Positions 17,312 through 26,455 are shown, numbered from the stretch's first letter. The stretch: DNA of 64,000 nucleotides from Nocardioides sp. Root140 (GCF_001426745.1 NZ_LMFI01000010.1:568693-632692), one strand, 5' to 3'. Notes: a model not told the origin generated them from the sequence alone. A program made the numbers and translations.

Positions 17312-18840
17312 TGCGACTGGTGGACTACCTCGACAAGGGCGCGTCGCTCGGGCCGGACCGGCCGTGCCTGACCACCGATGGCGAGTCCTTGTCGTACGCC
17401 GAGGTGCAGGGGTTGTCCGACCGGGTGGCCTCGGCGTTGTCGGCGTACGGCGTCGAGCCCGGCGACAAGGTGGCGATCCTGTCGGCCAACGACCCGATCG
17501 CGTTCACCTGCGTCTTCGGGATCAGCCGGGCCGGTGCGGTGTGGTGCCCGATCAACCCGCGCAACGAGGCCGCGGAGAACCGGGAGCTGCTCGAGCTCTT
17601 CGACTGCGTGGCCCTGGTCTTCCAGGAGTCGTTCGCGCCACTGGTCGAGGCGATCCGGCACGACCTGCCGCAGCTGAAGACCCTGGTCTGCCTCGACGGC
17701 AAGGTGCCGGGAGCCCTGTCCTGGCAGGCATTCCTGGATGCCGCCACGAGCGAACCCACCAGACCCGCCGGTGCCGACGACCTCGCGATGATCGTCGGCA
17801 CCGGCGGCACCACCGGCCGCCCCAAGGGCGTGATGCTGACCGACCACAACCTCGAGACGATGACGGCACTCACGCTGATGGGCTACCCGTTCACCGGCCG
17901 ACCGGTCTACCTCGCGCTGGCCCCGTTGACCCACGCCGCCGGTGTGCTCACCTTCCCGGTGCTGGCCAGCGGCGGCGAGGTGGTGATCATGCGGGCGCCC
18001 GACGTCGGCGGGTTCCTGTCCCTGGTCGAGCGGCACAGGGTGACGCACACCTTCCTGCCGCCGACCCTGATCTACATGGTGCTCGCCCACCCCGACCTCG
18101 ACACGACGGACCTCTCGTCACTGGAGTGCTTCTGGTACGGCGCCGCACCGATGTCCGCGACTCGACTCGAGGAGGCGCTGACCCGGATCGGACCCGTGAT
18201 GGCGCAGTTGTTCGGACAGACCGAGGCGCCGATGATGATCGCGATGATGCCGCCGGCCGACCACTTCAGACCCGACGGATCGGTGGCGACCGAGCGACTC
18301 TCCGCCGCGGGACGCCCGGCCCCGCTGGTCACCGTGGCGATCCTCGACGACTCCGGCCGCCAGCTCCGGCAGGGCGAGTCCGGCGAGATCTGCGTGCGCG
18401 GCTCGCTGGTGATGGCCGGCTACTACAAGAACCCGGACGCGACGGCCGAGGCGTCGGCGCACGGCTGGCACCACACCGGCGACATCGGCTTCGTCGACGA
18501 CGAGGGCTTCCTGCACATCGTCGACCGCGCGAAGGACATGATCATCACCGGCGGGTTCAACGTCTACTCCACCGAGGTCGAGCAGGCCGTCCTCGCACAC
18601 CCCGACGTACAGGACTGCGGCGTGATCGGCCTGCCCGACGAGAAGTGGGGCGAGCGGGTGGTCGCGGTCGTGCAACCCCAGCCCGGGCACACGGTCGACC
18701 CGGCCGAGCTGACCGCGTTCGTGAAGGAGCGGATCGGCAGCGTGAAGGCGCCCAAGCAGGTCGAGGTCTGGCCCGACCTGCCCCGGTCGAAGGTCGGCAA
18801 GGTGCTGAAGACCGAGATCAAGTCGACCCTCTCCCCCTGA
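17311..18840 (+). CDS. AMP-binding acyl-CoA synthetase (fatty-acid-CoA ligase type)
   Basis: A 509-residue adenylate-forming enzyme. The P-loop-like motif 'GTGGTTGRPKGVML' (A3) falls near residues 160-175. 'YGAAPM' and 'FGQTEAP' (A5) follow, then 'WHHTGDIGFVDDEGFLHIVDRAKDMII' in segments A7-A8. The C-terminal catalytic Lys is in 'RSKVGKVLKTEI'. It would activate a carboxylic acid with ATP to acyl-AMP and then acyl-CoA. The start ATG 17311 overlaps the stop of the preceding gene by one base. Chain length or aromatic preference cannot be read from the sequence. It is the last gene of the SDR operon. Confidence 0.92.
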   Translation: MRLVDYLDKGASLGPDRPCLTTDGESLSYAEVQGLSDRVASALSAYGVEPGDKVAILSANDPIAFTCVFGISRAGAVWCPINPRNEAAENRELLELFDCVALVFQESFAPLVEAIRHDLPQLKTLVCLDGKVPGALSWQAFLDAATSEPTRPAGADDLAMIVGTGGTTGRPKGVMLTDHNLETMTALTLMGYPFTGRPVYLALAPLTHAAGVLTFPVLASGGEVVIMRAPDVGGFLSLVERHRVTHTFLPPTLIYMVLAHPDLDTTDLSSLECFWYGAAPMSATRLEEALTRIGPVMAQLFGQTEAPMMIAMMPPADHFRPDGSVATERLSAAGRPAPLVTVAILDDSGRQLRQGESGEICVRGSLVMAGYYKNPDATAEASAHGWHHTGDIGFVDDEGFLHIVDRAKDMIITGGFNVYSTEVEQAVLAHPDVQDCGVIGLPDEKWGERVVAVVQPQPGHTVDPAELTAFVKERIGSVKAPKQVEVWPDLPRSKVGKVLKTEIKSTLSP

Positions 18841-18868
18841 CCCGAACCGCCGGCCGAACCGGCTCGGC

Positions 18869-19552
18869 TCAGCCGATCGGCTGGGCCATCGCACGGACGT
18901 CGTACGCCTGTGAGATCGCGCGACCGGTGACCTCGTCGGAAAGCTCGACCTCCCAGCGCTCGGCGAACTGGTCGACGCCCTCGATCATCTGCACGGTGCC
19001 GGAGAGCAGCACGGTGCCGGGGCGGTGCAGGCCGCGGTCGCGGAGCACCTCGAGCCAGTAGTCCGGCGTGAGCAGGTCGCCGAGCGTTCCGTCCTGGATC
19101 AGGCGTCGGTCGTCACCCTCACCGACCCAGCCACGCAGACGCACGTCGTCGAGGTGGTCGGCCACGTCGGCAAGGCGCCACGCCTGGTTGCCGAGGACGT
19201 CCGGGCCGGCGTTCTTGCTCCACGCGACGCCGTGCACCTCGAGATCACGGTCGGTGTGGTCGCAGGCGACGGTGAGCAGCACGTCGTCGTCGGTGATCAC
19301 CAGCGCCCACTCGGCTTCACCGGAGGTCCTGGCGTGCTGGACGTCGACCTCGCTCGCCTGCCGGGCGAGGTACGGGGAGACCGGGTAGAGCGTCGGCGTC
19401 GTCGACGGAGCCGGCACACCGAGCTCGGCGAGCTCGTCGATGTGGGCCTGCACCTTGCCCTGGTCACGCCCGGCGTACCCGGCATTGAGCAGCTGGCTGA
19501 TCGTCACCTGGACGGGAGCGCGGTCGGCGACCTCAAAGGTCAGAGTGGTCAT
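18869..19552 (-). CDS. DUF2848 domain-containing protein (FAH-like)
   Basis: The ATG at 19552 gives 227 residues starting 'MTTLTFEVADRAPVQV'. The family is distantly like fumarylacetoacetate hydrolases. Conserved-looking segments are 'LYPVSPYLARQ', 'GEAEWALVITDDDVLLTVAC', 'NAGPDVLGNQAW' and the C-terminal 'GTVLLSGTVQMIEGVDQF'. The in-frame extension to 19717 crosses the operator and was not used. It is divergent from the MFS transporter gene across 100 bases that hold a TGTATACA dyad, and is probably under the nearby GntR regulator. Likely a hydrolase or lyase acting on the compound taken up by the transporter; the chemistry is unproven. Confidence 0.85.
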   Translation of the reverse strand: MTTLTFEVADRAPVQVTISQLLNAGYAGRDQGKVQAHIDELAELGVPAPSTTPTLYPVSPYLARQASEVDVQHARTSGEAEWALVITDDDVLLTVACDHTDRDLEVHGVAWSKNAGPDVLGNQAWRLADVADHLDDVRLRGWVGEGDDRRLIQDGTLGDLLTPDYWLEVLRDRGLHRPGTVLLSGTVQMIEGVDQFAERWEVELSDEVTGRAISQAYDVRAMAQPIG

Positions 19553-19606
19553 GGGGGCCTCCGGTGAGTTGGAAAAAGTTGGACTCAAGGGGTTGCGTAT
19601 ATGAAA

Positions 19607-19614
19607 TGTATACA
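19607..19614. promoter_or_regulatory. GntR-type operator TGTATACA, copy 1
   Basis: The 8-base perfect dyad TGTATACA sits in the divergent region between the DUF2848 and MFS genes. The shared context with copy 2 is AATGTATACA. FCD-type GntR regulators commonly bind TNGTNNNACNA-like dyads, which this fits. The regulator gene is 1.4 kb away, and an identical site lies at its own promoter. Confidence 0.68.
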
Positions 19615-19652
19615 GGAAGTATGTGAGGCAGACAACACAGGAGGCTCTTCCC

Positions 19653-21011
19653 ATGAACGACTCACCGACGACATTCCGCGCCGGAGACCTCGAGGTCGAC
19701 CGGCGCTCCCTGGCCAAGGCGTACGCCGCCAGCCTGGCCGGGACGTCCCTGGAGTGGTACGACTTCGCGGTCTACTCGGCCGCAGCCGCACTGGTCTTCC
19801 CCCAGCTCTTCTTCCCGAACAACGACCCCCTGACCGGCGCCCTGCTGTCGTTCTCGACGTACGCCGTCGGCTACGTCTCGCGACCGATCGGCGGCATCGT
19901 CTTCGGCCGGCTCGGCGACAAGATCGGCCGCAAGAAGGTCCTGGTCATCACGCTGGTGCTGATCGGTGTCGCCACGTTCCTGATCGGCCTGCTGCCGACG
20001 TACACCAGCATCGGCGTGGCCGCGCCGACAATCCTCGTGCTGCTGCGCTTCGCCCAGGGCGTCGGCGTCGGCGGCGAGTGGGGCGGAGCTGTCCTCCTGT
20101 CCAGCGAGTTCGGCACCCCCGAGAAGCGAGGGCTCTGGGCCTCGGCGGCGCAGATCGGTCCCCCGGCCGGCAACCTGATGGCCAACGGCATGCTCTTCCT
20201 GCTCACCGCGATGCTCACCGAGGACCAGTTCCTGTCCTGGGGTTGGCGGGTGGCCTTCCTGATGTCGGCGGCGCTGGTCGCCTTCGGCCTGTGGATCCGC
20301 CTGAAGCTCGAGGACACCCCCATCTTCAAGGCGCTCTCCGAGAAGGAGGACCGCCCGACCGCACCCGTGAAGGAGGTCTTCACGACCGAGCTGCGGCCGC
20401 TGATCTCCGCGATCATGTCGCGCCTGGCGCCCGACATCCTCTACGCCCTGATGACGGTCTTCACGATCACCTACGGCACCACCCAGCTCGACCTCTCCAA
20501 GGGGCAGGTGCTCACCGCGGTCCTGGTCGCCTCGGGCTTCCAGCTCTTCCTGATCCCCTTCGCCGGCGCGCTCTCCGACCGCTACAACCGGCGCCTGGTC
20601 TACGGGATCGCCGCCGCCCTCGCCTCACTGTGGCCGGTGCTGTTCTTCCTCTTCATCGAGAACGGCTCCCCCGCCGCCCTGATCGCCTGCGTGGTGGTCG
20701 GACTGGGCATCCACTCGTTCATGTACGGCCCGCAGGCCGCGTTCGTGATCGAGCAGTTCTCGCCGCGCCTTCGCTACACGGGTTCGTCGCTGGCCTACAC
20801 GATCGCCGGTGTCTTCGGCGGCGCACTCGCGCCGTTGGCGTTCACCTGGCTGCTCGACGTCTCCGGTGGCTGGCAGGCCCCCGCGGCGTACGTCGCCGTG
20901 GCTGGCGTCCTCACGATCATCGGCCTGCTCCTGGGCCGCAACCCCGACTTCGCCGAGGACGAGGCACTGCTCGCCGAGCCGACCCCGGCCCCGTCGCCAG
21001 CGCCGGTGTGA
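19653..21011 (+). CDS. MFS transporter, metabolite:H+ symporter-like
   Basis: The ATG at 19653 is preceded by AGGAGG about 8 bases upstream and gives 452 residues. There are twelve predicted membrane helices. The N-terminal half has 'SLEWYDFAVYSAAAALVF' and the loop 2-3 motif 'GRLGDKIGRKKVLV', which mark the metabolite:H+ symporter (shikimate/dicarboxylate/proline-betaine) group of the major facilitator superfamily. 'RFAQGVGVGGEWGGAVLL' is also typical of that group. It probably imports an organic acid or amide. Its divergent neighbour is the DUF2848 gene, and the GntR and nitrilase genes lie downstream. All four share the TGTATACA operator context. Confidence 0.92.
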   Translation: MNDSPTTFRAGDLEVDRRSLAKAYAASLAGTSLEWYDFAVYSAAAALVFPQLFFPNNDPLTGALLSFSTYAVGYVSRPIGGIVFGRLGDKIGRKKVLVITLVLIGVATFLIGLLPTYTSIGVAAPTILVLLRFAQGVGVGGEWGGAVLLSSEFGTPEKRGLWASAAQIGPPAGNLMANGMLFLLTAMLTEDQFLSWGWRVAFLMSAALVAFGLWIRLKLEDTPIFKALSEKEDRPTAPVKEVFTTELRPLISAIMSRLAPDILYALMTVFTITYGTTQLDLSKGQVLTAVLVASGFQLFLIPFAGALSDRYNRRLVYGIAAALASLWPVLFFLFIENGSPAALIACVVVGLGIHSFMYGPQAAFVIEQFSPRLRYTGSSLAYTIAGVFGGALAPLAFTWLLDVSGGWQAPAAYVAVAGVLTIIGLLLGRNPDFAEDEALLAEPTPAPSPAPV

Positions 21012-21017
21012 CGGAGG

Positions 21018-21671
21018 TCAGGCCGAGAGCAGTGCAGCCAGGGTCTTCTCGAGATGGGCGTTGATGGCCTTGTGCGCAGCGGCAGCCTTACCGCTGCGCA
21101 CGGCCTTCACGATCGCGTCGTGCTCGGTGCAGACCGAGCTGCGGCGTTCGCGCTCAGCGTCGAGGGCCGCGACTCCGACGCGCACCTGGCGTTCACGCAG
21201 TCCGTCGTACGTCCGGGAGAGCAGGGAGCTGCCGGCCGCGTCGACCAGGACCTGGTGGAACTTGCGGTCGAGGTCGATGAACTCGCGGCCGGTGCTGCCG
21301 GCGTCGGCTACGAGAGCGCGTTGCTCGTCGAGAACCGCCTGCATCACCTCGGCGGTCTCGGCCCCCGACTTGAGGGTGTCGGCCGCATGGCGCTCAATCA
21401 CCCCACGCAGCTGCATCAGCTCGCGGATCTCCCGCGACGACAGGGGCGGGACGTAGCCGCCCTTCTGCGGCACCAGCTGGAGCAGCCCCTCGGACGACAG
21501 GATCAGCAGCGCCTCGCGGACCGGCGTGCGGGAGACCCCGACCTCAGTCGCGATCGCCTGCTCGTTGATGAACTGACCTTCGACGGTCGGGTCACTCAGC
21601 ACCACGGTGCGCAGGTAGTCGAGGGCGCGTTCGCGGCCGGATCGTCGTTCTTCCCCAGTAGTCACGAACAC
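21018..21671 (-). CDS. GntR family transcriptional regulator with FCD domain
   Basis: A 217-residue regulator. An N-terminal winged helix-turn-helix (residues about 10-80) has 'EQAIATEVGVSRTPVREALL', the GntR recognition signature, then 'GLLQLVPQKGGYVPP'. The C-terminal FCD effector domain (about 85-215) has 'LMQLRGVIERHAADTL', 'LDRKFHQVLVDAAG' and 'EHDAIVKAVRSG', whose Asp/His residues usually bind a metal and an organic acid. Two GTG starts (21671 and 21665) are possible. It is divergent from the nitrilase gene, with the TGTATACA dyad (21674-21681) at its own start, so autoregulation is likely. It converges with the MFS gene, 6 bases apart. Confidence 0.92.
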   Translation of the reverse strand: MFVTTGEERRSGRERALDYLRTVVLSDPTVEGQFINEQAIATEVGVSRTPVREALLILSSEGLLQLVPQKGGYVPPLSSREIRELMQLRGVIERHAADTLKSGAETAEVMQAVLDEQRALVADAGSTGREFIDLDRKFHQVLVDAAGSSLLSRTYDGLRERQVRVGVAALDAERERRSSVCTEHDAIVKAVRSGKAAAAHKAINAHLEKTLAALLSA

Positions 21672-21673
21672 AA

Positions 21674-21681
21674 TGTATACA
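21674..21681. promoter_or_regulatory. GntR-type operator TGTATACA, copy 2
   Basis: The dyad is identical to 19607-19614 and lies between the divergent GntR and nitrilase genes. It starts 3 bases from the upstream GTG start of the regulator, where bound protein would block transcription in both directions. Confidence 0.68.
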
Positions 21682-21718
21682 ACAGGCGTGCAGAGTCACG
21701 CCGGAAACGGGATCTGTC

Positions 21719-22504
21719 ATGAGAGTCGCCCTTGCCCAGGTCAGCAGCAGCGCGGACCTCGAGGCCAACCTCGCACTCATCGCCCGGACGTCAGCGCAGG
21801 CAGCACGTCAGGGAGCCGAGCTGGTCGTCTTCCCCGAGGCGATGATGCGCTCGTTCGGCAACCCGCTGCATCCGGTCGCGGAGGGCCTCGACGGGCCGTG
21901 GGCGGAGCGGGTGCGGGAGATCGCTGCAGAGCACGGCGTCACCGTGGTCGCCGGCATGTTCACGCCCGCCGACGGCGAACGGGTCCGCAACACGTTGCTG
22001 GTCACTGGGCCCGACGTCGAGGCGTCGTACGACAAGGTCCACCTCTTCGACGCCTTCGGCTTCGCCGAGTCCGACTCCGTCGCACCCGGCTCCTCCCCCG
22101 TCGTCGTCAAGATCGCGGGAGCGACGATCGGGCTGGCCACCTGCTACGACGTACGGTTCCCGGGCCTGTTCACCGAGCTGGCCCGCCAGGGTGCGCAGGC
22201 AGTCGTGATCTGCGCGTCCTGGGGAGCCGGTGACGGCAAGGTCGAGCAGTGGCAGCTGCTCACCAGCGCGCGGGCGCTGGACTCGACGAGCTTCGTGGTG
22301 GCCGTCGACCAGGCGCTGCCGGCCGACGCCGACCCGGGCTCCACCGCGCCGACCGGGATCGGGCACAGTGCCGTCGTCTCACCTTGGGGCACGGTCGTCG
22401 ACGAGCTCGGTGCGGAGCCGGGGCTGCTCGTGGTGGACCTCGACCTCGCCGAGGTGGACCGCGCCCGGGCTGCGATTCCGGTGCTGGCCAACGCCCGCTG
22501 GTAG
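21719..22504 (+). CDS. Carbon-nitrogen hydrolase (nitrilase superfamily)
   Basis: A 261-residue enzyme with the nitrilase-superfamily catalytic triad in place: E40 in 'VVFPEAMM', K106 in 'YDKVHLF' and C142 in 'GLATCYDVRFPG'. A supporting Glu usually lies between Lys and Cys. Family members hydrolyse amides, carbamoyl groups or, rarely, nitriles to acid plus ammonia. The ATG 21719 follows the TGTATACA operator by 37 bases. With the DUF2848 gene, transporter and regulator it suggests a small pathway that takes up and breaks down an amide-bearing compound. The 22-bp inverted repeat begins 30 bases past the stop. Confidence 0.92.
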   Translation: MRVALAQVSSSADLEANLALIARTSAQAARQGAELVVFPEAMMRSFGNPLHPVAEGLDGPWAERVREIAAEHGVTVVAGMFTPADGERVRNTLLVTGPDVEASYDKVHLFDAFGFAESDSVAPGSSPVVVKIAGATIGLATCYDVRFPGLFTELARQGAQAVVICASWGAGDGKVEQWQLLTSARALDSTSFVVAVDQALPADADPGSTAPTGIGHSAVVSPWGTVVDELGAEPGLLVVDLDLAEVDRARAAIPVLANARW

Positions 22505-22533
22505 CCACTCGGGCCCGGGCGATCGAGGGGTCG

Positions 22534-22622
22534 TGTCGACAACTACGGCAGTTCGTCGTACGACGACCGCTGCTCACGCTCCGTCGAGCCGCAACGGGCC
22601 CGAACTGCCGTAGTTGTCGACA
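22534..22622. repeat. Perfect 22-bp inverted repeat with 45-bp spacer
   Basis: The arms at 22534-22555 and 22601-22622 are exact reverse complements (arm core GACAACTACGGCAG). The spacer (22556-22600) is not obviously structured beyond GTCGTACGAC. It lies between convergent genes, so it could act as a bidirectional terminator, but the arms are unusually long and exact and the loop is large. A dispersed palindromic element is the alternative. Confidence 0.75.
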
Positions 22623-22707
22623 GTCTTCGCCGGCGCGGGCCGCACACGACGACAGTGCGCGCCGCACACCAGGCCGTTGCGCAAGCCCGCAGCGCACCAG
22701 TCGCAGC

Positions 22708-22748
22708 GACGGCCGACGCCACACCCCCCAGGGTGGACGCCGGCCGTC
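22708..22748 (-). terminator. Hairpin terminator of the subtilase gene
   Basis: Arms at 22708-22722 and 22733-22748 pair with one mismatch and one bulge (GACGGCCG against CGGCCGTC at the base). The hairpin starts about 14 bases after the subtilase stop on the minus strand. No U-tract, as is common in high-GC actinobacteria. Confidence 0.55.
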
Positions 22749-22762
22749 GACCGGGAGCGGGA

Positions 22763-25700
22763 TCAGCGAACGATCACCGCGCGGATCACCTCCTGGTCGA
22801 TGCCGTTGCCGGCGTCGTCCGTGGCGGTGATGCGGAAGGACGCGAAGTCGGCCCTTTTCGGCACGTTCAGCGTCCCGGTCCAGGAACCGCCCGAGCCCTT
22901 CAGCTTGACGGGCGACCAGGTCGCTCCGTCGTCGTAGGAGACCTTCAACGTGGCCGCGTCGACCTTGCCGGCGCCCTCGACGTCGTCGAGGTGGAACGCC
23001 TCGATGCCGATTGCGCGACGACCCGACTTCACCGCGCCCTGCAGGTCGGTGTCGAGCAGGTAGTCGGCCTGCACCAGCGGCAGGTACGTCCAGCCTTCGG
23101 TGTCACCGGTGCGGGCCCGGAAGTCCCAGGCCGTGGTGGTGCGAGTGGAGGTCGTCCACGTCTCACCCGAGCGGGCGGTCTCCATCTCGAACCGGTAGTC
23201 GGCCCAGTCCGCGGTGGTGGGCACCGTGGTCTGGATCGCCTGGAACGGGCTGGTGTCGACTTCCTCGCCGTTCTGCAACAGCGTGGTCTGCACCGTCGAG
23301 TCGTCCTCCATACTCCCGGTGTAGCCCTGGCTCCCGCTGCTCGTCGTCGGCACGTTCACCGCGAAGAAGTCACCGGAGCGTCGCGGGTGCCAGTAGCCCT
23401 CGCCGACCCGCGGCCGGGCCACCGGGTCGAACCAGGACGCCGTGACCCGTGCGCCCGGCCGGTAGCTGAGCCGGTTGCCGCGCAGGCCCCAACCGGCCGG
23501 GTGCTGGGCGGAGGTGTACCACTCGGTGCCCTTCTCCGTGGAGACGTAGTCGACGCGGGTGGTGCCCAGGTGGACCGGCTCGCCCACCTGCAGGCAGGGC
23601 GGCCAGTTCCACGAACGGCAGTCCGCCCGGGAGTCGAACGCGAGGGTGCCCTTCGGGCCGACGAACCTGTTCGTCACCGTGGCGAGGTCGCTCAGGGCGG
23701 GTGCGTAGGACAGGTCCTCGGGGATCGCACCGCCGTACGCCTTGACCAGGTCGTAGAGGTACGGCGGAGCCTCGGTGCCGGTCACGTCGATCCGCACCTT
23801 GCGGCCACGGTCGAGTGCCGCGATGAGCGGTCGGCCCTCGGCGGCGGTCAGGGTGACCACCGGCAGGTCGGTGCCGCCGGCCCACTCCCAGACCTCGCCG
23901 GGCCGGTCGTTGACCAGCACCAGCATCCGGGCGCCGGCATCCTGCGCGGCCTGCGCACGGGTGGCCGGGTCGACCGTGTCGTCACGGGTGACCAGGACGG
24001 CCTTGCCGCGCGCGTCGATGCCGGCATAGTCGGCGGGGGTTCCGCTGCCGACGTGCACCGCGGAGAGCTTGGCCGTGCCGTCCCAACGCTTCGCGGTCGG
24101 ATGCACGAGCGGGTGCAGGGGCGCGCCGTCCACCGTCATCGACAGCAGCGGGGCGGTCTTGCGCCAGCGGGTGAGGAACTCGTACTCCCCGCCGGCGACC
24201 TGGCCGGTGGGTGCGGCGTACACGTCGTCGACGTTGCCGGGCACGTCGTACTGGTTGACGAACGAGGCGTACTGGCCACCGATCCCGGAGTCGTGGAAGT
24301 AGCCCGGACGCCGGTAGGTGTCGACGCTCTCCTTCGGGGTGCGCGCGGTGAGGGGGTTTGCGTCACGTGCGTCGAGGGTGAGCTGGGTGTCGCCCCCGAT
24401 GACCAGGTGCGGGTTGCCGACCAGCGCCACACCCTCGTCGCCGTCCACCGGCAGCCAGCTGGTGACGGTGTAGACGCCGGGCAGGAGCCGCTGTGACGCG
24501 ACCGTGCCGGTGGCCGGGTCGATGGCGAGCGTGCTGACGAACTGGTCGCCGTAGCGGTAGAGCGTGACGTATCCGCCGGCCGGATCTCCCGAGCGGTCGA
24601 CCGCGTTCACGTCGAGGTTGTAGCGCTCTTCCTCCTTGACCAGGCCGACCGCGGTCTGGGCCACCTGCTCGCCGGCGAGGCTCGCGGTGACCGTTCCGGA
24701 GTAGTTCTTGCCGCCGGCACCGAGGTTCGGCGTTGCCGTCACGGTCACCTCTGCGGTGCCCTTCGCGGGCACGGTGACCTGCGCGGCGGAGAGAGTGACC
24801 AGGCCCTCGGGCGCCGCGGCCAGGTCCTGGTCCGTGACATGTGCGGCGAGGTCGAGGGTGACCACGGTGTCCCCGAGGTTGGTGTAGGTGATCGTGCGGG
24901 TGGCCGGGGCGTCGTCGCCGTGTGGCCAGGCGTAGTAGCCGAGCTCGCGCGTGGCGGTGGCGACGATGTCGCCGAAGACCGCGGCCGGCACGTCGAGTCG
25001 ACCGCCGCCGACCTGGTACGCCGTCTCGCCCTCGAGCGGCTTCGCGGTGCTGACCAGCGCGTCCTTGAGCTGGGCAGCGGTCCAGTCGGGGTGCTCCTGA
25101 ACGAGCAGTGCTGCGGCACCGGCGACGTGCGGGGTCGCCATCGACGTGCCGCTGATCGACTTGTAGGAACCGGTGCCGGAGGTCTTCGCCGCGCGGGCGG
25201 CGAGGATGTCGACGCCGGGTGCGACGATCTCGGGCTTGACGACGGCGTCGCCCAGGCGCGGGCCCATGTCCTGGAAGTAGGCGCGCTCGTCCTGGTTGTC
25301 GACGGCGCCGACGGTCAGTGCGGACTCGGCCGCGCCGGGCGAACCGATGCCGCTGACCCGCCCGTAGTTGCCGGCCGCGATCACGAACAGGGCGCCGGTG
25401 CTCTCGCTGAGCTCGTCGACGGCCAGGGCCATCGGGTCGGTGCCGTCGCTGGGCTCGGTGCTGCCCAGGCTCATGCTGACGACGTCGGCGTTGGCGGCGC
25501 CCCACTCCATCCCCTCGATGATCCAGGAGGCGGCGCCGGAGCCGGAGTCGCTGAGCACCTTGCCGACCGCGAGGTCGGCCTCGGGGGCCACGCCCTTCTC
25601 CGTGCCGCCGGCTGCAGCTCCGGTGCCGGCGACGGTCGAGGCCACATGGGTCCCGTGACCGTTGACGTCCTCGACGGTCTCGCCGGGGACGAAGCTCCTG

Positions 25701-26455
25701 GTCGTGGCGATCTGGCCGGCGAAGTCGGGGTGCGTCTCGTCGATGCCCGTGTCGAGCACCGCGACGGTGACACCCTCGCCCTTGCGGCCCTGGGCCCAGG
25801 CCTCGGGGGCTCCGATCTGCTCCACGCTCTCGACCAGGCTGGCCTCGACCTTCTCATCGAGGTGGATCTTCGCGATGCCGGCGGCGAACTGGCCGGACGG
25901 CCCGGACCGCGCCTGCGAGGCGGTGACGCCGTCCCAGAACTTCTCGGCCTTCGACTTGCTGGCGGCCATGGCCGCGCCGTGGATGCTCTCCAGCGCAGGC
26001 CCGCGGTCGGCGTACTTCGGGGTGGCCGGCTGGCTGCGCAGGCCGGCGCGGTACTGCACGATCAGCGGGATCTTCGTGACCGAGGCGTCGTCGTAGCCCT
26101 GCTCGATCAGGTCGGTCACGTTGAACAGGTCCGCGTCGAGCCGGCCGGAGGCGAGGAACGGCAGCGCCTCGTCGGGCACGACGTGCAGGTCCTTGCCGAC
26201 CGACTGGATCTGGATGCCGCCGGTGTTGCCGGGTGCCCGCCGGACCGAGGCGGTGCCCGGTCCCTGGCCCGTGTCGGTGACGGTGACGACGTCGCCGGTG
26301 ATCAACGTGACGACGTGGGAGCTGCCGGTGGCGGTGGCCGGTGCGCCAGGAGTCGGGGCTGGTTCGTCGGCGTACGACGGGGCCGTGGTCAGCAGTGCGG
26401 TGGCGACCACCGTGGCGGTGAGACCGCCGACTGCCGAGCGAGTGGATCTGGACAT
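22763..26455 (-). CDS. Secreted S8 family serine peptidase (subtilase)
   Basis: The ATG at 26455, with GGAAGG 7 bases upstream, gives 1230 residues. A Sec signal peptide covers about the first 29 (ending 'APSYA-DEP'). An inhibitor-like propeptide region follows, then the S8 catalytic domain with D235 ('VAVLDTGID'), H267 ('GHGTHVAST') and S438 ('GTSMATPHVAG'). A PA-like domain (about residues 830-950, with 'ARMLVLVNDRPGE') and beta-sandwich regions follow; the enzyme is much longer than minimal subtilisins. It should act outside the cell as a broad endopeptidase. The in-frame extension to 27304 is a shadow of the divergent regulator gene. That regulator may control it. Confidence 0.93.
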   Translation of the reverse strand: MSRSTRSAVGGLTATVVATALLTTAPSYADEPAPTPGAPATATGSSHVVTLITGDVVTVTDTGQGPGTASVRRAPGNTGGIQIQSVGKDLHVVPDEALPFLASGRLDADLFNVTDLIEQGYDDASVTKIPLIVQYRAGLRSQPATPKYADRGPALESIHGAAMAASKSKAEKFWDGVTASQARSGPSGQFAAGIAKIHLDEKVEASLVESVEQIGAPEAWAQGRKGEGVTVAVLDTGIDETHPDFAGQIATTRSFVPGETVEDVNGHGTHVASTVAGTGAAAGGTEKGVAPEADLAVGKVLSDSGSGAASWIIEGMEWGAANADVVSMSLGSTEPSDGTDPMALAVDELSESTGALFVIAAGNYGRVSGIGSPGAAESALTVGAVDNQDERAYFQDMGPRLGDAVVKPEIVAPGVDILAARAAKTSGTGSYKSISGTSMATPHVAGAAALLVQEHPDWTAAQLKDALVSTAKPLEGETAYQVGGGRLDVPAAVFGDIVATATRELGYYAWPHGDDAPATRTITYTNLGDTVVTLDLAAHVTDQDLAAAPEGLVTLSAAQVTVPAKGTAEVTVTATPNLGAGGKNYSGTVTASLAGEQVAQTAVGLVKEEERYNLDVNAVDRSGDPAGGYVTLYRYGDQFVSTLAIDPATGTVASQRLLPGVYTVTSWLPVDGDEGVALVGNPHLVIGGDTQLTLDARDANPLTARTPKESVDTYRRPGYFHDSGIGGQYASFVNQYDVPGNVDDVYAAPTGQVAGGEYEFLTRWRKTAPLLSMTVDGAPLHPLVHPTAKRWDGTAKLSAVHVGSGTPADYAGIDARGKAVLVTRDDTVDPATRAQAAQDAGARMLVLVNDRPGEVWEWAGGTDLPVVTLTAAEGRPLIAALDRGRKVRIDVTGTEAPPYLYDLVKAYGGAIPEDLSYAPALSDLATVTNRFVGPKGTLAFDSRADCRSWNWPPCLQVGEPVHLGTTRVDYVSTEKGTEWYTSAQHPAGWGLRGNRLSYRPGARVTASWFDPVARPRVGEGYWHPRRSGDFFAVNVPTTSSGSQGYTGSMEDDSTVQTTLLQNGEEVDTSPFQAIQTTVPTTADWADYRFEMETARSGETWTTSTRTTTAWDFRARTGDTEGWTYLPLVQADYLLDTDLQGAVKSGRRAIGIEAFHLDDVEGAGKVDAATLKVSYDDGATWSPVKLKGSGGSWTGTLNVPKRADFASFRITATDDAGNGIDQEVIRAVIVR

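Noticed and set aside
19601..19652. Extra operator in the DUF2848-MFS gap (GTATATG before the TGTATACA site)
   Set aside because: It lacks a dyad and matches neither arm well, so it is counted as ordinary AT-rich promoter sequence.
22655..24496. Plus-strand 613-codon frame, and a similar 911-codon frame at 24839-27574
   Set aside because: Antisense shadows of the subtilase gene, with repetitive Arg/Gly/Val composition typical of high-GC opposite frames. The end of the second frame is the regulator gene.
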